64,000 nt of DNA, from positions 248,001 through 312,000 of the forward strand of contig NZ_JAGIOE010000001.1 in the NCBI RefSeq assembly GCF_017876575.1. Reading direction: 5' to 3'. Under the pieces are notes generated by a model. It had not been told where the DNA came from, did not search any database, and was given only the letters and a program-made list of their open reading frames with translations. Positions 36,018-47,300 of this stretch are shown here, in pieces (the stretch's first letter is position 1; every line of letters begins with the position of its first letter). Made by a program: the position numbers and the translations under genes. This DNA is from Paeniglutamicibacter psychrophenolicus (lineage in GTDB: Bacteria; Actinomycetota; Actinomycetes; Actinomycetales; Micrococcaceae).

Positions 36018-36084
36018 GCGGTCCTCCTAAGGCCTTGTGCGTGGCACCAGTCTACGTATCGGGACCCACCATACGGCCCCGGTG

Positions 36085-37488
36085 TCAGGTGCCCGCGGCG
36101 AGCCGGCGGGCGGCCGCGACGTACCGCCGGGTGATAAGAGCCTGCGTGGCCCCGGTCAGCGGGCCACCGAGCCGGCGGAACCTGGTCGAGGGGCGGGAGA
36201 CCGCCTTGATCTCCAGGTACACCGATCCGTCGTCCTCCAGCACGGATTCGAAGGATTCCTCCCCGGATGCGGGGTGCCCGGACAGCGTGCCGTAGGCGAA
36301 GCCGGACCGGGCGCCTTCCTCGATGAGCCGCACGACGCGGCATGGTGCGTTGATGCGCGCCGGGCCGAAGCCGATCCCCAGCACCACGCGGCTCCCGAGC
36401 TGGACCCGCGGGGTGTCGGGCCGGACCCCCAGCCGTGCATCCTCGTGCAGTTTCCAGCCCATGATGCCCGCTGACAGCGCCTCGAAGGCGGCAGGGCCGT
36501 GGCCGACGTATTCGCGCACCCGCAACGCGATGTACCCGGCAGGGGGATCTCCACCTGCCGAAACGGCCAAGTCCGGGTAGTTCAAATCGCGCAGCAGCCC
36601 CAGCCTGAACAGCCGGCGCCGGGCGGCCAGCTCGGCGGGCCCGCGCTCATCGAGCACCAGCCCGGCAAGCCCCAGCACCGCCTTGCCGCCGAGACGGGCC
36701 GGCAGCGGCACTGGCCCCAGCGATGCAGGTTCAAGGCCCAGCAGCCTGCGGTGGTTTTCCGGCAGCGTGTCCACAACGGCGGCAAAGAGCAGCTTGTAGC
36801 CCGGCAGCACCGCGGGGTCCAGCGGCGGGTTTTTCAGGAAGGAAACGACCTCGGCGACCCGCGGGCCACCGGCCAGTTCGCCGCGGGTCTCGTATCCGAC
36901 GATCGCCGCGCGCAGTTCCGCCTCGCTGCGCGGCGGGTTGGCCACGCCCATGAGTTCCCCGGCCTTGGCCCATTCGCGCACGTAGGCGTCGGCGCCCTGC
37001 GGGACGGGGCCGCTGAAGGCCTCGTGGCAGCGCAGGAAGGCATCGGCGAAGGCGATGTGCACCCAGTCGGAGAGGCCCGGGTCGTTGGCGCTGTACCCGC
37101 GATCCTCCCCGGTTCCGGCGGTGTAGTGTCCCGCCACCGGGGTGTGGAGCCGTTGCACCCACGCGCAGGCGTCCCGTGCGGCAACCGTGTCGCCGTAGGT
37201 CAGGGTGAAGATCCAGCGGATGGTGCCGGCCAGCCGGGCCAACGGGTCGGCCTGGTAGTTGGAGTGCTCGGCGACCCCGGCCAGCGCGCCGGGATGCAGC
37301 GCCTGGGTCAGCAGCGCCCGGATGCCCGCGGCGATCGGGCTCATGCCGCCGTGCACCGCCCAGACCGCGGAGTCGTGCCGGAAGTATCCCGCATCCTCCC
37401 CCGCATCCAGCGCACGTTCCCACACGGGGTCGTAGGTTTCCTGGGCGGAGAAGGTCTGGTGCAGCTTGAGCCGCAGCGCGGAGAACAT
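36085..37488 (-). CDS. DUF2236 (MpaB-like oxygenase) - DUF1990 fusion protein
   Basis: A 467-residue two-domain protein. Residues about 20-285 match the DUF2236 family (MpaB / latex-clearing-protein-like, putative haem oxygenases), with AVWAVHGGMSPIAAGIRALL and QALHPGALAGVAEHSNY. Residues about 310-460 match DUF1990, with GPARINAPCRVV, GFAYGTLSGHPASGEE and a basic C-terminus. These are normally separate proteins. It is followed on the same strand by unrelated genes; upstream come the ABM-type and MmcQ-type genes with gaps of 8 and 23 bases, so the three form a likely operon. No enzymatic role is proven for either domain here. Confidence 0.8.
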   Translation of the reverse strand: MFSALRLKLHQTFSAQETYDPVWERALDAGEDAGYFRHDSAVWAVHGGMSPIAAGIRALLTQALHPGALAGVAEHSNYQADPLARLAGTIRWIFTLTYGDTVAARDACAWVQRLHTPVAGHYTAGTGEDRGYSANDPGLSDWVHIAFADAFLRCHEAFSGPVPQGADAYVREWAKAGELMGVANPPRSEAELRAAIVGYETRGELAGGPRVAEVVSFLKNPPLDPAVLPGYKLLFAAVVDTLPENHRRLLGLEPASLGPVPLPARLGGKAVLGLAGLVLDERGPAELAARRRLFRLGLLRDLNYPDLAVSAGGDPPAGYIALRVREYVGHGPAAFEALSAGIMGWKLHEDARLGVRPDTPRVQLGSRVVLGIGFGPARINAPCRVVRLIEEGARSGFAYGTLSGHPASGEESFESVLEDDGSVYLEIKAVSRPSTRFRRLGGPLTGATQALITRRYVAAARRLAAGT

Positions 37489-37496
37489 GGCGGGAA

Positions 37497-37820
37497 CTAG
37501 TCGATCTGCAGTTCGCCCATGTCGCCCCAGGAATCTCCCTCGACCTTGCGCGAGACGATCTTCGGGGTGGCGGCGAGGGCCGGGCGCATGGATTCCAGGC
37601 CGGCCTTGAAGTGCGCGGAGTTCACGTGGGTGCCGGCGGCCTCGTCGTCGAGGAAGGCCTCGACGAGCACGAACTCTGCAGGGTCCTGGACGCTGCGGGA
37701 CCAGTCGAACCAGAGGTTGCCGGGCTCGGCGCGGGTGGCCTCGGTGAACGGGGTCACCAGGTCCATGAATTGTTCGGTGTATTCGGGCTTGGTCTGGAAC
37801 TTAACAACGATGAAGTACAT
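37497..37820 (-). CDS. Antibiotic-biosynthesis-monooxygenase-like (YgiN-type) protein
   Basis: A 107-residue ferredoxin-like alpha/beta protein of the ABM superfamily. It starts MYFIVVKFQTKPEYTEQF and contains the conserved EPGNLWFDWSRS and FVLVEAFLDDEAAGTHVNS. Homologues include quinol monooxygenases and haem-degrading proteins. It sits eight bases upstream of the DUF2236-DUF1990 gene and may be a partner in redox or detoxification chemistry; that link is inferred from position. Confidence 0.85.
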   Translation of the reverse strand: MYFIVVKFQTKPEYTEQFMDLVTPFTEATRAEPGNLWFDWSRSVQDPAEFVLVEAFLDDEAAGTHVNSAHFKAGLESMRPALAATPKIVSRKVEGDSWGDMGELQID

Positions 37821-37843
37821 GCCACCAGCCTACAGATTCCGGA

Positions 37844-38239
37844 TCAGCCGCGCTCGAGAAGGCCCCTCCATCCCAGCGCCGCGCGGTCGGCGGCAGGCAG
37901 GGAGGCGACCACCAGGTCGTAGGAGTCCTCGATCATCGCCAACATGGTCTCGGCGTCCAGGCCCGGCACCACGGTGTTCCAGTGCTTCTTGTTCATGTGG
38001 TAACCCGGGGTGATCTGGGGGTTTGCGGCTCGCAGCTGCTCGGCCAGGGCCTGGTCGCACTTCAGGTTCAGGCTCGTTGTCCCGCCGCGGAGCATCAGCA
38101 GCCCGAACATCTTGGCCCGTGCGCCGTCCCTTCCCGCGACCTTGAAAACGGCCGCGTCCTCGCCGAAGGGGAAGTCCTCGAAGGCACCCGGAAGGGAGAG
38201 CAGCATCTCGCGCCAGGATTCGTATTCCACGCTGCCCAT
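37844..38239 (-). CDS. MmcQ/YjbR-family DNA-binding-fold protein
   Basis: A 131-residue protein of the MmcQ/YjbR family (CyaY-like fold). Conserved parts are LSLPGAFEDFPFGEDAAVFKV, TSLNLKCDQALAEQL and KKHWNTVVPG. The role of the family is unknown. The ATG opening MGSVEYESW is preferred over an upstream in-frame start that lacks a ribosome binding site. It is the first gene of a likely three-gene operon. Confidence 0.85.
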   Translation of the reverse strand: MGSVEYESWREMLLSLPGAFEDFPFGEDAAVFKVAGRDGARAKMFGLLMLRGGTTSLNLKCDQALAEQLRAANPQITPGYHMNKKHWNTVVPGLDAETMLAMIEDSYDLVVASLPAADRAALGWRGLLERG

Positions 38240-38313
38240 CCTAGCCCCGCCGGGTATGGAAGTGGCCGGCCCTGCCACCTGGGGGTTGTGGCAAGACCGG
38301 CCGGTCTACAGGG

Positions 38314-38366
38314 GTTCGCGGTCGGCCCGTCCCTCGAGTGGGGAGAGGCCGACCGCGAACTTCGGT
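38314..38366. terminator. Perfect 14-base-pair hairpin after the giant surface-protein gene
   Basis: GTTCGCGGTCGGCC (38314-38327) pairs with GGCCGACCGCGAAC (38347-38360), followed on the + strand by TTCGGTTTTT. It lies just beyond the stop of the minus-strand surface-protein gene and probably ends that transcript; the T run favours the + direction. Confidence 0.7.
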
Positions 38367-38378
38367 TTTTCCTGTGGG

Positions 38379-41300
38379 TCAGTTCCCCTCGCCCTTGCGG
38401 CGGCGGGAGCTTGCCACGAATGCTGCCCCGAGGAGCAGGATCAGTGCGCCGGAGCCCAGGATCCACAGCGTGGAGTCATCCGCGCCCGTGGTCGCCAGCG
38501 GCGGTACCGGCTTGCGCGGCGGAACCACGACGACCGGCGCCGGATTCACCGGTGGGACCACGACCACCGGTGCCGGATTCGCCGGCGGGACCACGATGAC
38601 CGGCGGCGCCGGCAGCAGGTGCTGCTCCTCCGGGGTCGGGTGCACGGTCTTCGACGGCGGGACATCCCCGTTGCCGGTGGCCACGTTCACCAGGATCTCG
38701 TCCCAGGCCTCGTCATCCACCGTGATGGAGTAGGTGAGGGTCTTCTCCTCGCCGACCGCCAGGTCGCCCACTGTCCACACCAGCTTGCTGCCGTCGATGG
38801 CAGACTCGCCGCCACTGAGCTGCAGGCTTCCCTCGTCGAGGGTTGCCGCGTGCTGCCAACCGGCCATCTCGTCGGTGACGACCGCCCCGGTGTACACGAA
38901 CTCGCCGGTGTTGCGCACCGTGAGGGTGTAGCTGACGGTGTCCCCTGGCCAGACGATGGTGCCGCTGGCCGGGTTCGAGGTCTTCACCAGCGAGTAGCCG
39001 CGCGGGTTCTTCACCGGGGTCTCGCAATCGCGGGATGCGGTGCTTTTGCCGTTGGCGCTCAGGGTGGCCTCGTTCAGGAAGCCGCCGTCGGTGTTGGTGT
39101 CCTCGGGCTGGCAGGTGCCGGCCTCGGACCCGATGACCCCGTCCGCCAGGACCGCGACGACGTGCACCACGTAGGTGTGGGAGTCGCGTGCCTCGAGGTT
39201 GCGGTCGGTGGCCAGCACCGTGCTCGTCTGCGTGCCGGGGTTCTCCCAGCTGCCGGCCTCGTCGGTGCCTTCCAGGGTCCAGTTGGCGCTGGTGGCGGTG
39301 ATGCCGTCGCCGAAGCGCAGCGTGTCGGTGAGGTTGTAGCGGGTTGCCACGTCCGAGGTGTTGTTCACCACGACCGTGTAGTGCGCATCCCAGCTGCCAT
39401 CCGCGTTCTCCTCGGCCGTGACGGCCGTCTTGACGACGTTGCTGCTCGGTGCCGGGATTTCCAGGCAGGCACTGTCCGTATCGGACTCGTTCCCTGCGGT
39501 GAGGACACCGGTGTTCAACAGGCCGTGGCCTCCCTCGCCGCATACCCGGTCCGCATCGTTGATCGCGGAGGTCAGGGACACGTTGACGATGACCGTGAAG
39601 GTGTGGACAGCTCCCGATTCCAGGACCTGGTCCGCCACCACGACGTCGTCGGTGGAGTCCTTGCCGTGCCATCCCTCGTTGACCACGACGTCGGTGGAGC
39701 TGACGTAACGGTCGTTGACGGTGACGCCGTCGGCGAAGGCCGGGGTGTCGGTGAGCGTATAGTTCGCGCTCGTGCCGTCGGTGGCCGGGTTGGCGACGAT
39801 GAGCGTGTAGCTCGCGTCCCAGGTGCCGTCCCAGTTTCCGTCGGCGTCCTCATGCTGGACCAACCCAAGTCCCTGCTTGTCGAGGCTCGGGGCAACCGGT
39901 GCCGCGCAGGCCGTCGCCTCTGTGTCCTGCCCGTTGGCGGTGATGGTGGCCGAGTTCAGGAACCCGGTGCCGTCCTCGCCGTCGACCAGTTCGCAGTTGC
40001 CGGCCTCGGTGCCCACCACACCGGCCGCGACGTCTGCGGTGACCGTGACCTGGTAGGCCTCGGTGGCTCCGGCGTCGATCAGCCTGTCGGTGGCCAGGAC
40101 CTCGGTGTAATCCGGGGTCGCCAGGTCCCAGGCGCCCGAGTCGCCGGCCACGGGGCCGGTCCACGAAGCGCCGGTGACCGTGATGTCTCCGCCGAAGGAC
40201 AGGGTGTCATCCAGCGAGTAGCGGCCCTGGACATCGTCGTTGTTGGTGACCTCCAGCGTGTAGGTGATGTTCCAGGTGCCATCGGCGTTCTGCCGGGTGC
40301 CGGTGACGGTCTTTTCGACCGTCGAGGCCCCGACCGTCACGCAGACCTCGACCGAGGTGCTGGCATCGTGGGTTGCCACGGAGGTGGCGGTGTTGGTGTG
40401 GGTGGTGCAGGTGCCGTCCAGGGCATCCGGGTTCGGGTTCGTGAAGATCACCTGGTAGGTGAACTGGGTGGGAACGCCGTCGGAGTTCCAGTCCGCGGTG
40501 CCCAGGGACACCGGGGTCTCGACGGTTCCGGCCTTGTCGTCAAAGACCTCAAGGTCCTTGTTGGTGGAGCCGGCTTCTGCGTATTTCACCTCGGCCGTGC
40601 CGGTGGCGGACACCTTATCGCCAGTGGCGTTTGCCCAGGTGGCGGTGGCGGTGTTCGCGCCTGTGTAGTCCATGTCCTGGGGGGTGCCGGTGCACGTGTA
40701 GTCAAGGACCACGGCGCCCGGGTTCCCTTCGGTTCCCACGGGGACCTCAACCTGCAGGCCGTCAAAGGTATCGTCGGCGTCCTCGGCGTTGATCTGGCAG
40801 GTCACGCCCTGGATGTCGAGGCTGTCGGAGACGGTGGCCGTGATGGCACCCTCGGCGAACTGGTTCGGGTTTTCCAGGGTGATGGTGCCGGAAACCGCGT
40901 GGTTCGAGTCCTCGAAGCCGGACGGGGTCGCGGCCACCGTGTAGTCGAAGGTTGCCGTCCCGTCCAGGCCGATCGCGACCTTGGTGGCCGAGACCTTCTT
41001 GTCCAACTCCCACAGGTATTCGCGGTCGAAGGATGCCTCGGCGGTCTTGGTGACCAACAGGCCCTCCTTGGCGCAGATCCTGACGTCCGTCGAGTCGGTG
41101 TTGTCGCCGGCGGCGCTCATCGACATGGCCTCGGCGGGGCCGTTCTCGGTGCTTTCCTCGAGCACCGCGTTGTTGGTGTAGGTGGTGCACTGTCCGGCGA
41201 CTCCTGCGAGTTCCACCGGGTAGGTGAACGTCCTGGCGTCCTCGTCGTCTCCAACGCTGACGGTGCCCAGGTCGTGGGTGGCACCCGGAACCGTCTTGTC

Positions 41301-44300
41301 GTCGAGGACGTTGACCGTCTCGTCGATGCTGCCGGTCTGTGTGAACAGCACGTCGGCGTCGAAGGAAGCGGTGTTGTCCTGGCCGTCAACGCCGGTCCAG
41401 GTGACCGTGGCGGTGTTGGTGTGGCCCGAGTAGTCGGACTCGGCCAGCTCGCCCTCGAACACGCAGTCGTAGCTGACCGTGGTCTTGCCGCTGGTGACGG
41501 TTCCGTCCGTTTCGGTGGCCGCGGGGACCACCACGTCCGTGCCGCCGCCGGCGACGGTGCACGTTGCGCCCGGAACCGATGTGGCATCGCTGATGTCGAC
41601 GCCCAGCTCGCCCAGCTGGTTCGGGTTGAACACGTCGATCGTGCCGGACATCGTCCAGTCCTGGTCGGCATGCCCGTCCAGGCTGGCGGTGACCGTGTAG
41701 TTCGCGGTCGCCTTGCCGTTGCCGTCAACGGTGAAGCCGGTCTCGTCGACCTGCTTGTCAATGCTCCAGTCGTAGTCGCGGGTGAATCCGGCCTTGACTG
41801 TCTTGACGACCGTCATGCCCTTCTCCACGCAGACCTCGACGGCCACGGAATCGGTGTTGTCCTCGTCGCTGCCGGCCTTTTCCTTGAGCACCGCGGTGTT
41901 GGTGAACGTGGTGCATTTGCCCGCCGTGCCCACCAGCTCCTGCGGGTAGGTGAAGACGTTCTCGCCGCCCAGGGTCGCGGTGCCCAGCTTCACGGGCTCC
42001 GCTTCCGGGTTGGTCAAGTCGTCGTAGACGTCGACCGAGGAGTCGGTGGTTCCATCGAGCGTGAAGTCCACGTCGACCGGATCGCTGGACGCGCTGCGGC
42101 CATCGCCCCAGGTCGCGGTCGCGGTGTTCTTGATGAAGCCGGCGTACTTGGCTTCGTCCACGCCGGCGGCAACGTCGCAGGTGTAGTCGAGCGTTGCCGT
42201 CTCACCGGCAGCGATCGTCACGTCCGCACCGCCGCTGACCGTGCAGGCGATGCCCGGGACGTTCAAGGCGTCGGTGACGTTGGCGCTGATCGAGCCGAAG
42301 TCGTTCGGGTTGTGGACGGTGATGGATCCACCGAGCGTCCAGCCCGAATCCGTGTGTGCATCCTGCGTTGCGGTCACGGTGTAGTTGGCAACGACCTTGC
42401 CCTCGCCATCGACGTTGAAGGAGGTCTCATCGACCTGCTTCTCGATCTTCCAGTCGTAGTCGCGGTCGTAGCTGGCCGTGGCGTCCTTGGAGACATCCAG
42501 GTCCGCCTCGACACAGACCGTGACGGTCTGCTCGTCGGTTGCCAGGATGTTCGTTTCCCCGGTTGCCACCATCGCCCTCGGCTCCCCGGCCATGCTGGCC
42601 AGGGTCGCGGTGTTGGCGTAGTCGGTGCAGGTGCCCAGCACGCCCGGGAACGACAGGTCGTAGGCGTCAAAAGTCGTGGGCCCGTCAATCCAGTGTGCGG
42701 TGCCCAGCAGGACCGGTTCCCCAACCGTTCCGGCCTTGTCGTCAAAGACCTGCACGTCCTCGTCCGTCACGGTGGCCTCGTAGGCGAAATTGACCGTGTT
42801 CTTGGCGGAAGCGGGTTCCCCGGCTGCGTCGGTCCATGTCACGAGCACGGTATTGGTGCCGTTGTAGCTGGCGGGTGTGCCGGCGCAGTGGTACGTCAGC
42901 TCCACGGTGCCGTCGGTGGTGCCGTCGGTGCCCGCGGGCACCAGGACCTGGAATCCGGCCTTGTCCGGATCATGATCCGTGGGGTTGGTGATGTCGCAAG
43001 CCAATCCGGCGATGCCCACGGTGTCCGTGACGGTTGCGGTGATCGCACCGTCAGCGAATTGGTTGGGGTTGGTCAGCGTGATCTTGCCGTCCAGCGTGAA
43101 CCCGGTGTCGATCTTTTCCTTGGGTTCGGCCGTGACCGTGTAGGCGAACGTGGCCAATCCGTCCGGGGCGATAGTCTGCTTCGACGGCTTCGCGGACTTC
43201 TCCACGTCCCAGGTGAACAGGCGGTTGAAGGATGCGGTGGCGTCCTTGGCCACCTGCAGTCCGGCCTTGGCACAGACTTCCACGTCCTGGCTGGCCTTGT
43301 TGTTTGCGTCCTTGCCGTCGGTCGCGGTTTCCTCGTTCAGCACCGCGGTGTTGGTGTAGGTGGTGCACTGCCCGGCAGTGCCTTGGAGTTCAACCGGGTA
43401 CGGGGCGAACGTCCTCGGAGCGTCGGACACGCTCGCGGTGCCCAGTTCATGCTCGGCCCCGGGAACGGTCTTGTCATCGACGACGGTGACGGAATCGTCG
43501 ATGCTGCCGGTCTGCGTGAAGACGATCGGCGCGCTGTTGGTCACGGTGCGGTCCATACCGTCGACACCCTTCCAGGTGACGGTGGTGTGGTTCTTCTTGC
43601 CCGTGTAGTCGTCAGCCAAGACCTCGTCGGCAAAGGTGCAGTTGTACTGCACCGTGGCGCTTCCGTTGGTGACCACGCCCTCCGACCCGGTGGCGGCGGG
43701 AACATTCACGCCGGTGCCGTTGGCCACCGCACACATTGCTCCCGGGATCTCCGGGGTGTCGGTGACATCGACGGTGATCGCTTCCTGCTGGTTCGGGTTG
43801 AACACGGTGATCACACCGGTCATCGCCCAGTCCTGGTCCTTGTGCCCGTCCAGGAGCGCCTTGACCGTGTAGTTGGCGGTGGCCTTGCCGTTCCCGTCAA
43901 CGGTGAACTTGCCCTGGTCGACCTGCTTGTCGATGCCCCAGTCGTAGTCGCGGGTGAAGCCCGCATCGACGGTCTTGACCACGGTCAGGCCGTCCTCGAC
44001 GCAGACTTCGATGTCGGCGGATGATTCGTTGCCTTCGGGGTTGTCGTCGTCGCCCTCGAGAACGGCGGTGTTGGTAAAGGTGGTGCACCTGCCGGCAACG
44101 CCCTGCCAATCAACGTTGTAGTCAAAGGTCTTCGGTGACTGGTCGCGGATCACCGTGCCCAGCACGCCGTCATTCTCGGCGTAGTGGTCGTCGGTCACCG
44201 TGATCTCGGTGTCCGTTTCCGTGGCCAGTGCGAAGTTCGCGTCGATCGGGCCGCTGGAGGCGCTGCGGCTCTCTCCCCAGGTGGCCGTCGCGGTGTTGGT

Positions 44301-47300
44301 GATCTTGCCGGTGTAATCGGCTTCGGCCACGCCGGCTGAAACATCGCAGGTGTAGTCGAGCGTTGCCGTCTTGCCGGCAGCGACCACCACGTCCTGGCCT
44401 TCAGCGACGGAGCAGGTGATGCCCTCAACATTCAAGGCATCGGTGACATCGGCGGTGATTGAACCGAACTCGTTCGGGTTGGCCACCGTGATGGTGCCCG
44501 TGAGCTTCCACTTCGAATCCGTGTAGCCGTCCTGGGTGGCGGTCACCTTGTAGCCCGCGGTGACTTTGCCGTTCCCATCGACCTTGAAGGAGGTCTCGTC
44601 GGCCTTCTTTTCAATGTTCCAGTTGTAGTCGCGGTCGTAGGTGGCTTTGGCGGTCTTATCGACCACCAGGTCCTGTTCGACACAGACCGTGACGGCCTTG
44701 CTGTCGGAGTCCAGGGTTGCCTGGTTCCAGCCCTTCTCGGTCACGATCGCGGTGTTCGTGTAGTCGGTGCAGGTCCCCGGGGTTCCCTCGAACTTCAGGT
44801 CGTACGTGAATGCCGTGGGTACCTTGTCCTTGTTCCAGGTGGCCTCGCCCAGCAGCTCGGGGTAGTCGGTCTCGTAGACCTTGTCGTCGAAGACCAGGAC
44901 GTTCTTGTCGTACTCGGTGTCGAGGAGGTACTCGACCTTGGCCGTTGCCTGGGTCGACTGCGGGGTGCCGGTCGCATCCTTCCAAGACACGTCGACCGTG
45001 TTGCTGCCCGTGTAGCTGGCGGGCTTGCCCGTGCACGTGTAGTCCAAGACGACGATGCCGTCGTCTTGCCCGATATTGGCCGGGACCAGGACCTGCAGTC
45101 CGTCGGTGGTCGGGTCGTGGTCGGTGGCCTGGATTTCGCAGGTCACGTTGCCGATGCTGACCGTGTCCGTGAGCGTTGCGGTGATCGCTCCGTCGGCGAA
45201 CTGGTTCGGGTTGGTCAGGGTGATCGTGCCGTCCAGGGTTTCGTCAAAATCGTCAAAGCCGTTCGGGACTGCCTTGACGGTGTAGTTGAAGGTTGCCTTT
45301 CCATCCGGGGCGATCGTCTTTTCGGTCTTGTCGACGTCCTTGGTCACGTTCCACTGGTAGATGCGGTCGAAGGATGCCTTGGCGGTCTTGGAGACCTGCA
45401 GTCCTGCCTGGTCACACACGGTGGCGGTGGCTTCGTCGGAGGGGTTCTCCGAGCCGTCGCCTTCAAGCTCGAGCCAGGCCTTGTTGGTGAAGGTGCCGCA
45501 GGTGCCGGGATCCACTACGTGCTCCAGCTCGTACGGGAACGCCTTGGATCGAGTCGCCTTGTCCTTGACCTCGCCCCAGGAGATGGTGCCCACCTCGGTG
45601 CCTTCGGCACCGGGGGCCGCCTGGTCGTCGAATACCTTGACGGTTTCGTCGGTGATCGTACCCGGCTTGAATTCGATGGGCTTCGCCTCGCTGGTGGCTT
45701 CGCCGCCGGCCCAGGCAATCTTTGCGGTATTGGTTCCGCCGACGTAGTCGGATTCGGCTACATTGCTGGGATCACAGGCGTAGTTCACGGTCGTGGTTCC
45801 GGGAATCCAGTTCCCGTCGACCAGGGTGGCCTGCGGTACGTTGACCTGAATGCCGGCAGCGTTCAGGTTCACGTCTTGGGTGGCGTCGACGGTGCAGACC
45901 AGGCCTGTCAGCGACGTGCTATCCGAAACCGTGGTCTCGACGTCTCCGCCGAACTGGTTCGCGTTGGCCACCGTGATGGTGCCGCCCATGGACTTGGTGT
46001 CCGTGTAGCCCTCGCCGGTGACGTTGATGTCGTAGCCAACCGTCGCCTTTCCTTCGGGGCTCGCATTGACGGTCCCGTCGGTCTTGGCCGTTTTTTCGAT
46101 GTCCCACGTGTAGGTGCGATCGTAGCTTGCAGCCACGGTCTTCGACACGCTCAAGCCGGCCGGGAGGCAGGCCTGGATGGTCGCGTCATCGGATGCGAGG
46201 ACCTCAGTGGCGGAAACCTTGGCGGTGTTCGTGAACGGTACGCATTGTCCGGCGTCTGCCGTCGGGACCGTCCAGGTCACCTCGTAGTCCTTGGACTGTG
46301 GCTTCGTGCCGTCGGCCCCGTCAATGGTCCATGCGGGGTCAAAGGTGAACTCATCGTCGGTCACGGTCACGTTTTGGTTCAATGGGCTCTGCGTCCACGA
46401 ACCAGCGGTGACCTCGGCGGCGCCCTCGTCGAACTCGCCGGGGGTTGAGGCTTCGGCCTTGCTCCAGTCAACCCTGGCGGTGTTGGTTCCCGTGTATCTG
46501 GGCTCCGAATCGAATTTACAGGCGTAGTCGAACTCGATGGAGCTGTCCTCCGGGATGACCGTCTGGAATCCGGGCTTGGTCGGGTCCAGGTCGGTCCCGG
46601 TGCCCGGGTTGGTCTGGCCGGTCACGGCACATACCGCGTCGCCGCCCACGTCCACCGCGTCGGTCAGGGTTGCGGCAACGTCCTGCCACTTGTTCGGGTT
46701 CTTCACCGTCATGGTGCCGGTCATGGCCCAGTTGCTGTCCACGTATGGCTGCGGCGTCACCGTCACCCGGTAATCGACGGTGACCTCGCCGTTCGCATTG
46801 GTGGTGTACTTCGTGTTGTCCTCAACCGGCTGGCCGTTCAGCAGCGGGGTCTTGTCGATCTTCCAGGAGTAGGCCCGGTTGAAGCTTCCCTGGACGTTTT
46901 TGGTGACTTCCAGGTTGGCACCGATGCACACCTGGACCGAAGCCGAATCGCTTCCGGTGCCGCCGTCGGCTTCCTTGTAGGTTGCGGTGTTGTCGTAGGC
47001 CGTGCATTCGCCGGAGACCCCTGGCCACTTGATGGAGTAGTTGAACGTCTTCGATGATTGCGCCGCGGTGACCTGGTTTCCGTCCGGAAGGGTGCTCAGG
47101 TCAAAGTTGTTGTCCGTGACGGTGACCTTGTCATCGGTGACGGTGGGTTCCACACCTGCGAAGGTGAAGTCCTTGGTGGCGCTGGCTTCGCCATCCGTCC
47201 CGAAGTAGGATGCTGCGTCCCAGTTGGCCTTGACGGTGTTTGTTCCCGAGGTTGCAGCCGTGGTTCCGGTCGGCATCTCACAGGTGTAGTTGAAGTTCGT

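Noticed and set aside
38010-44024. A 2004-residue open frame on the + strand across the giant surface gene
   Set aside because: It is the antisense of a repeat-rich, GC-biased coding sequence; its translation is Gly/Val/Arg low-complexity, has no ribosome binding site and no recognisable domain.
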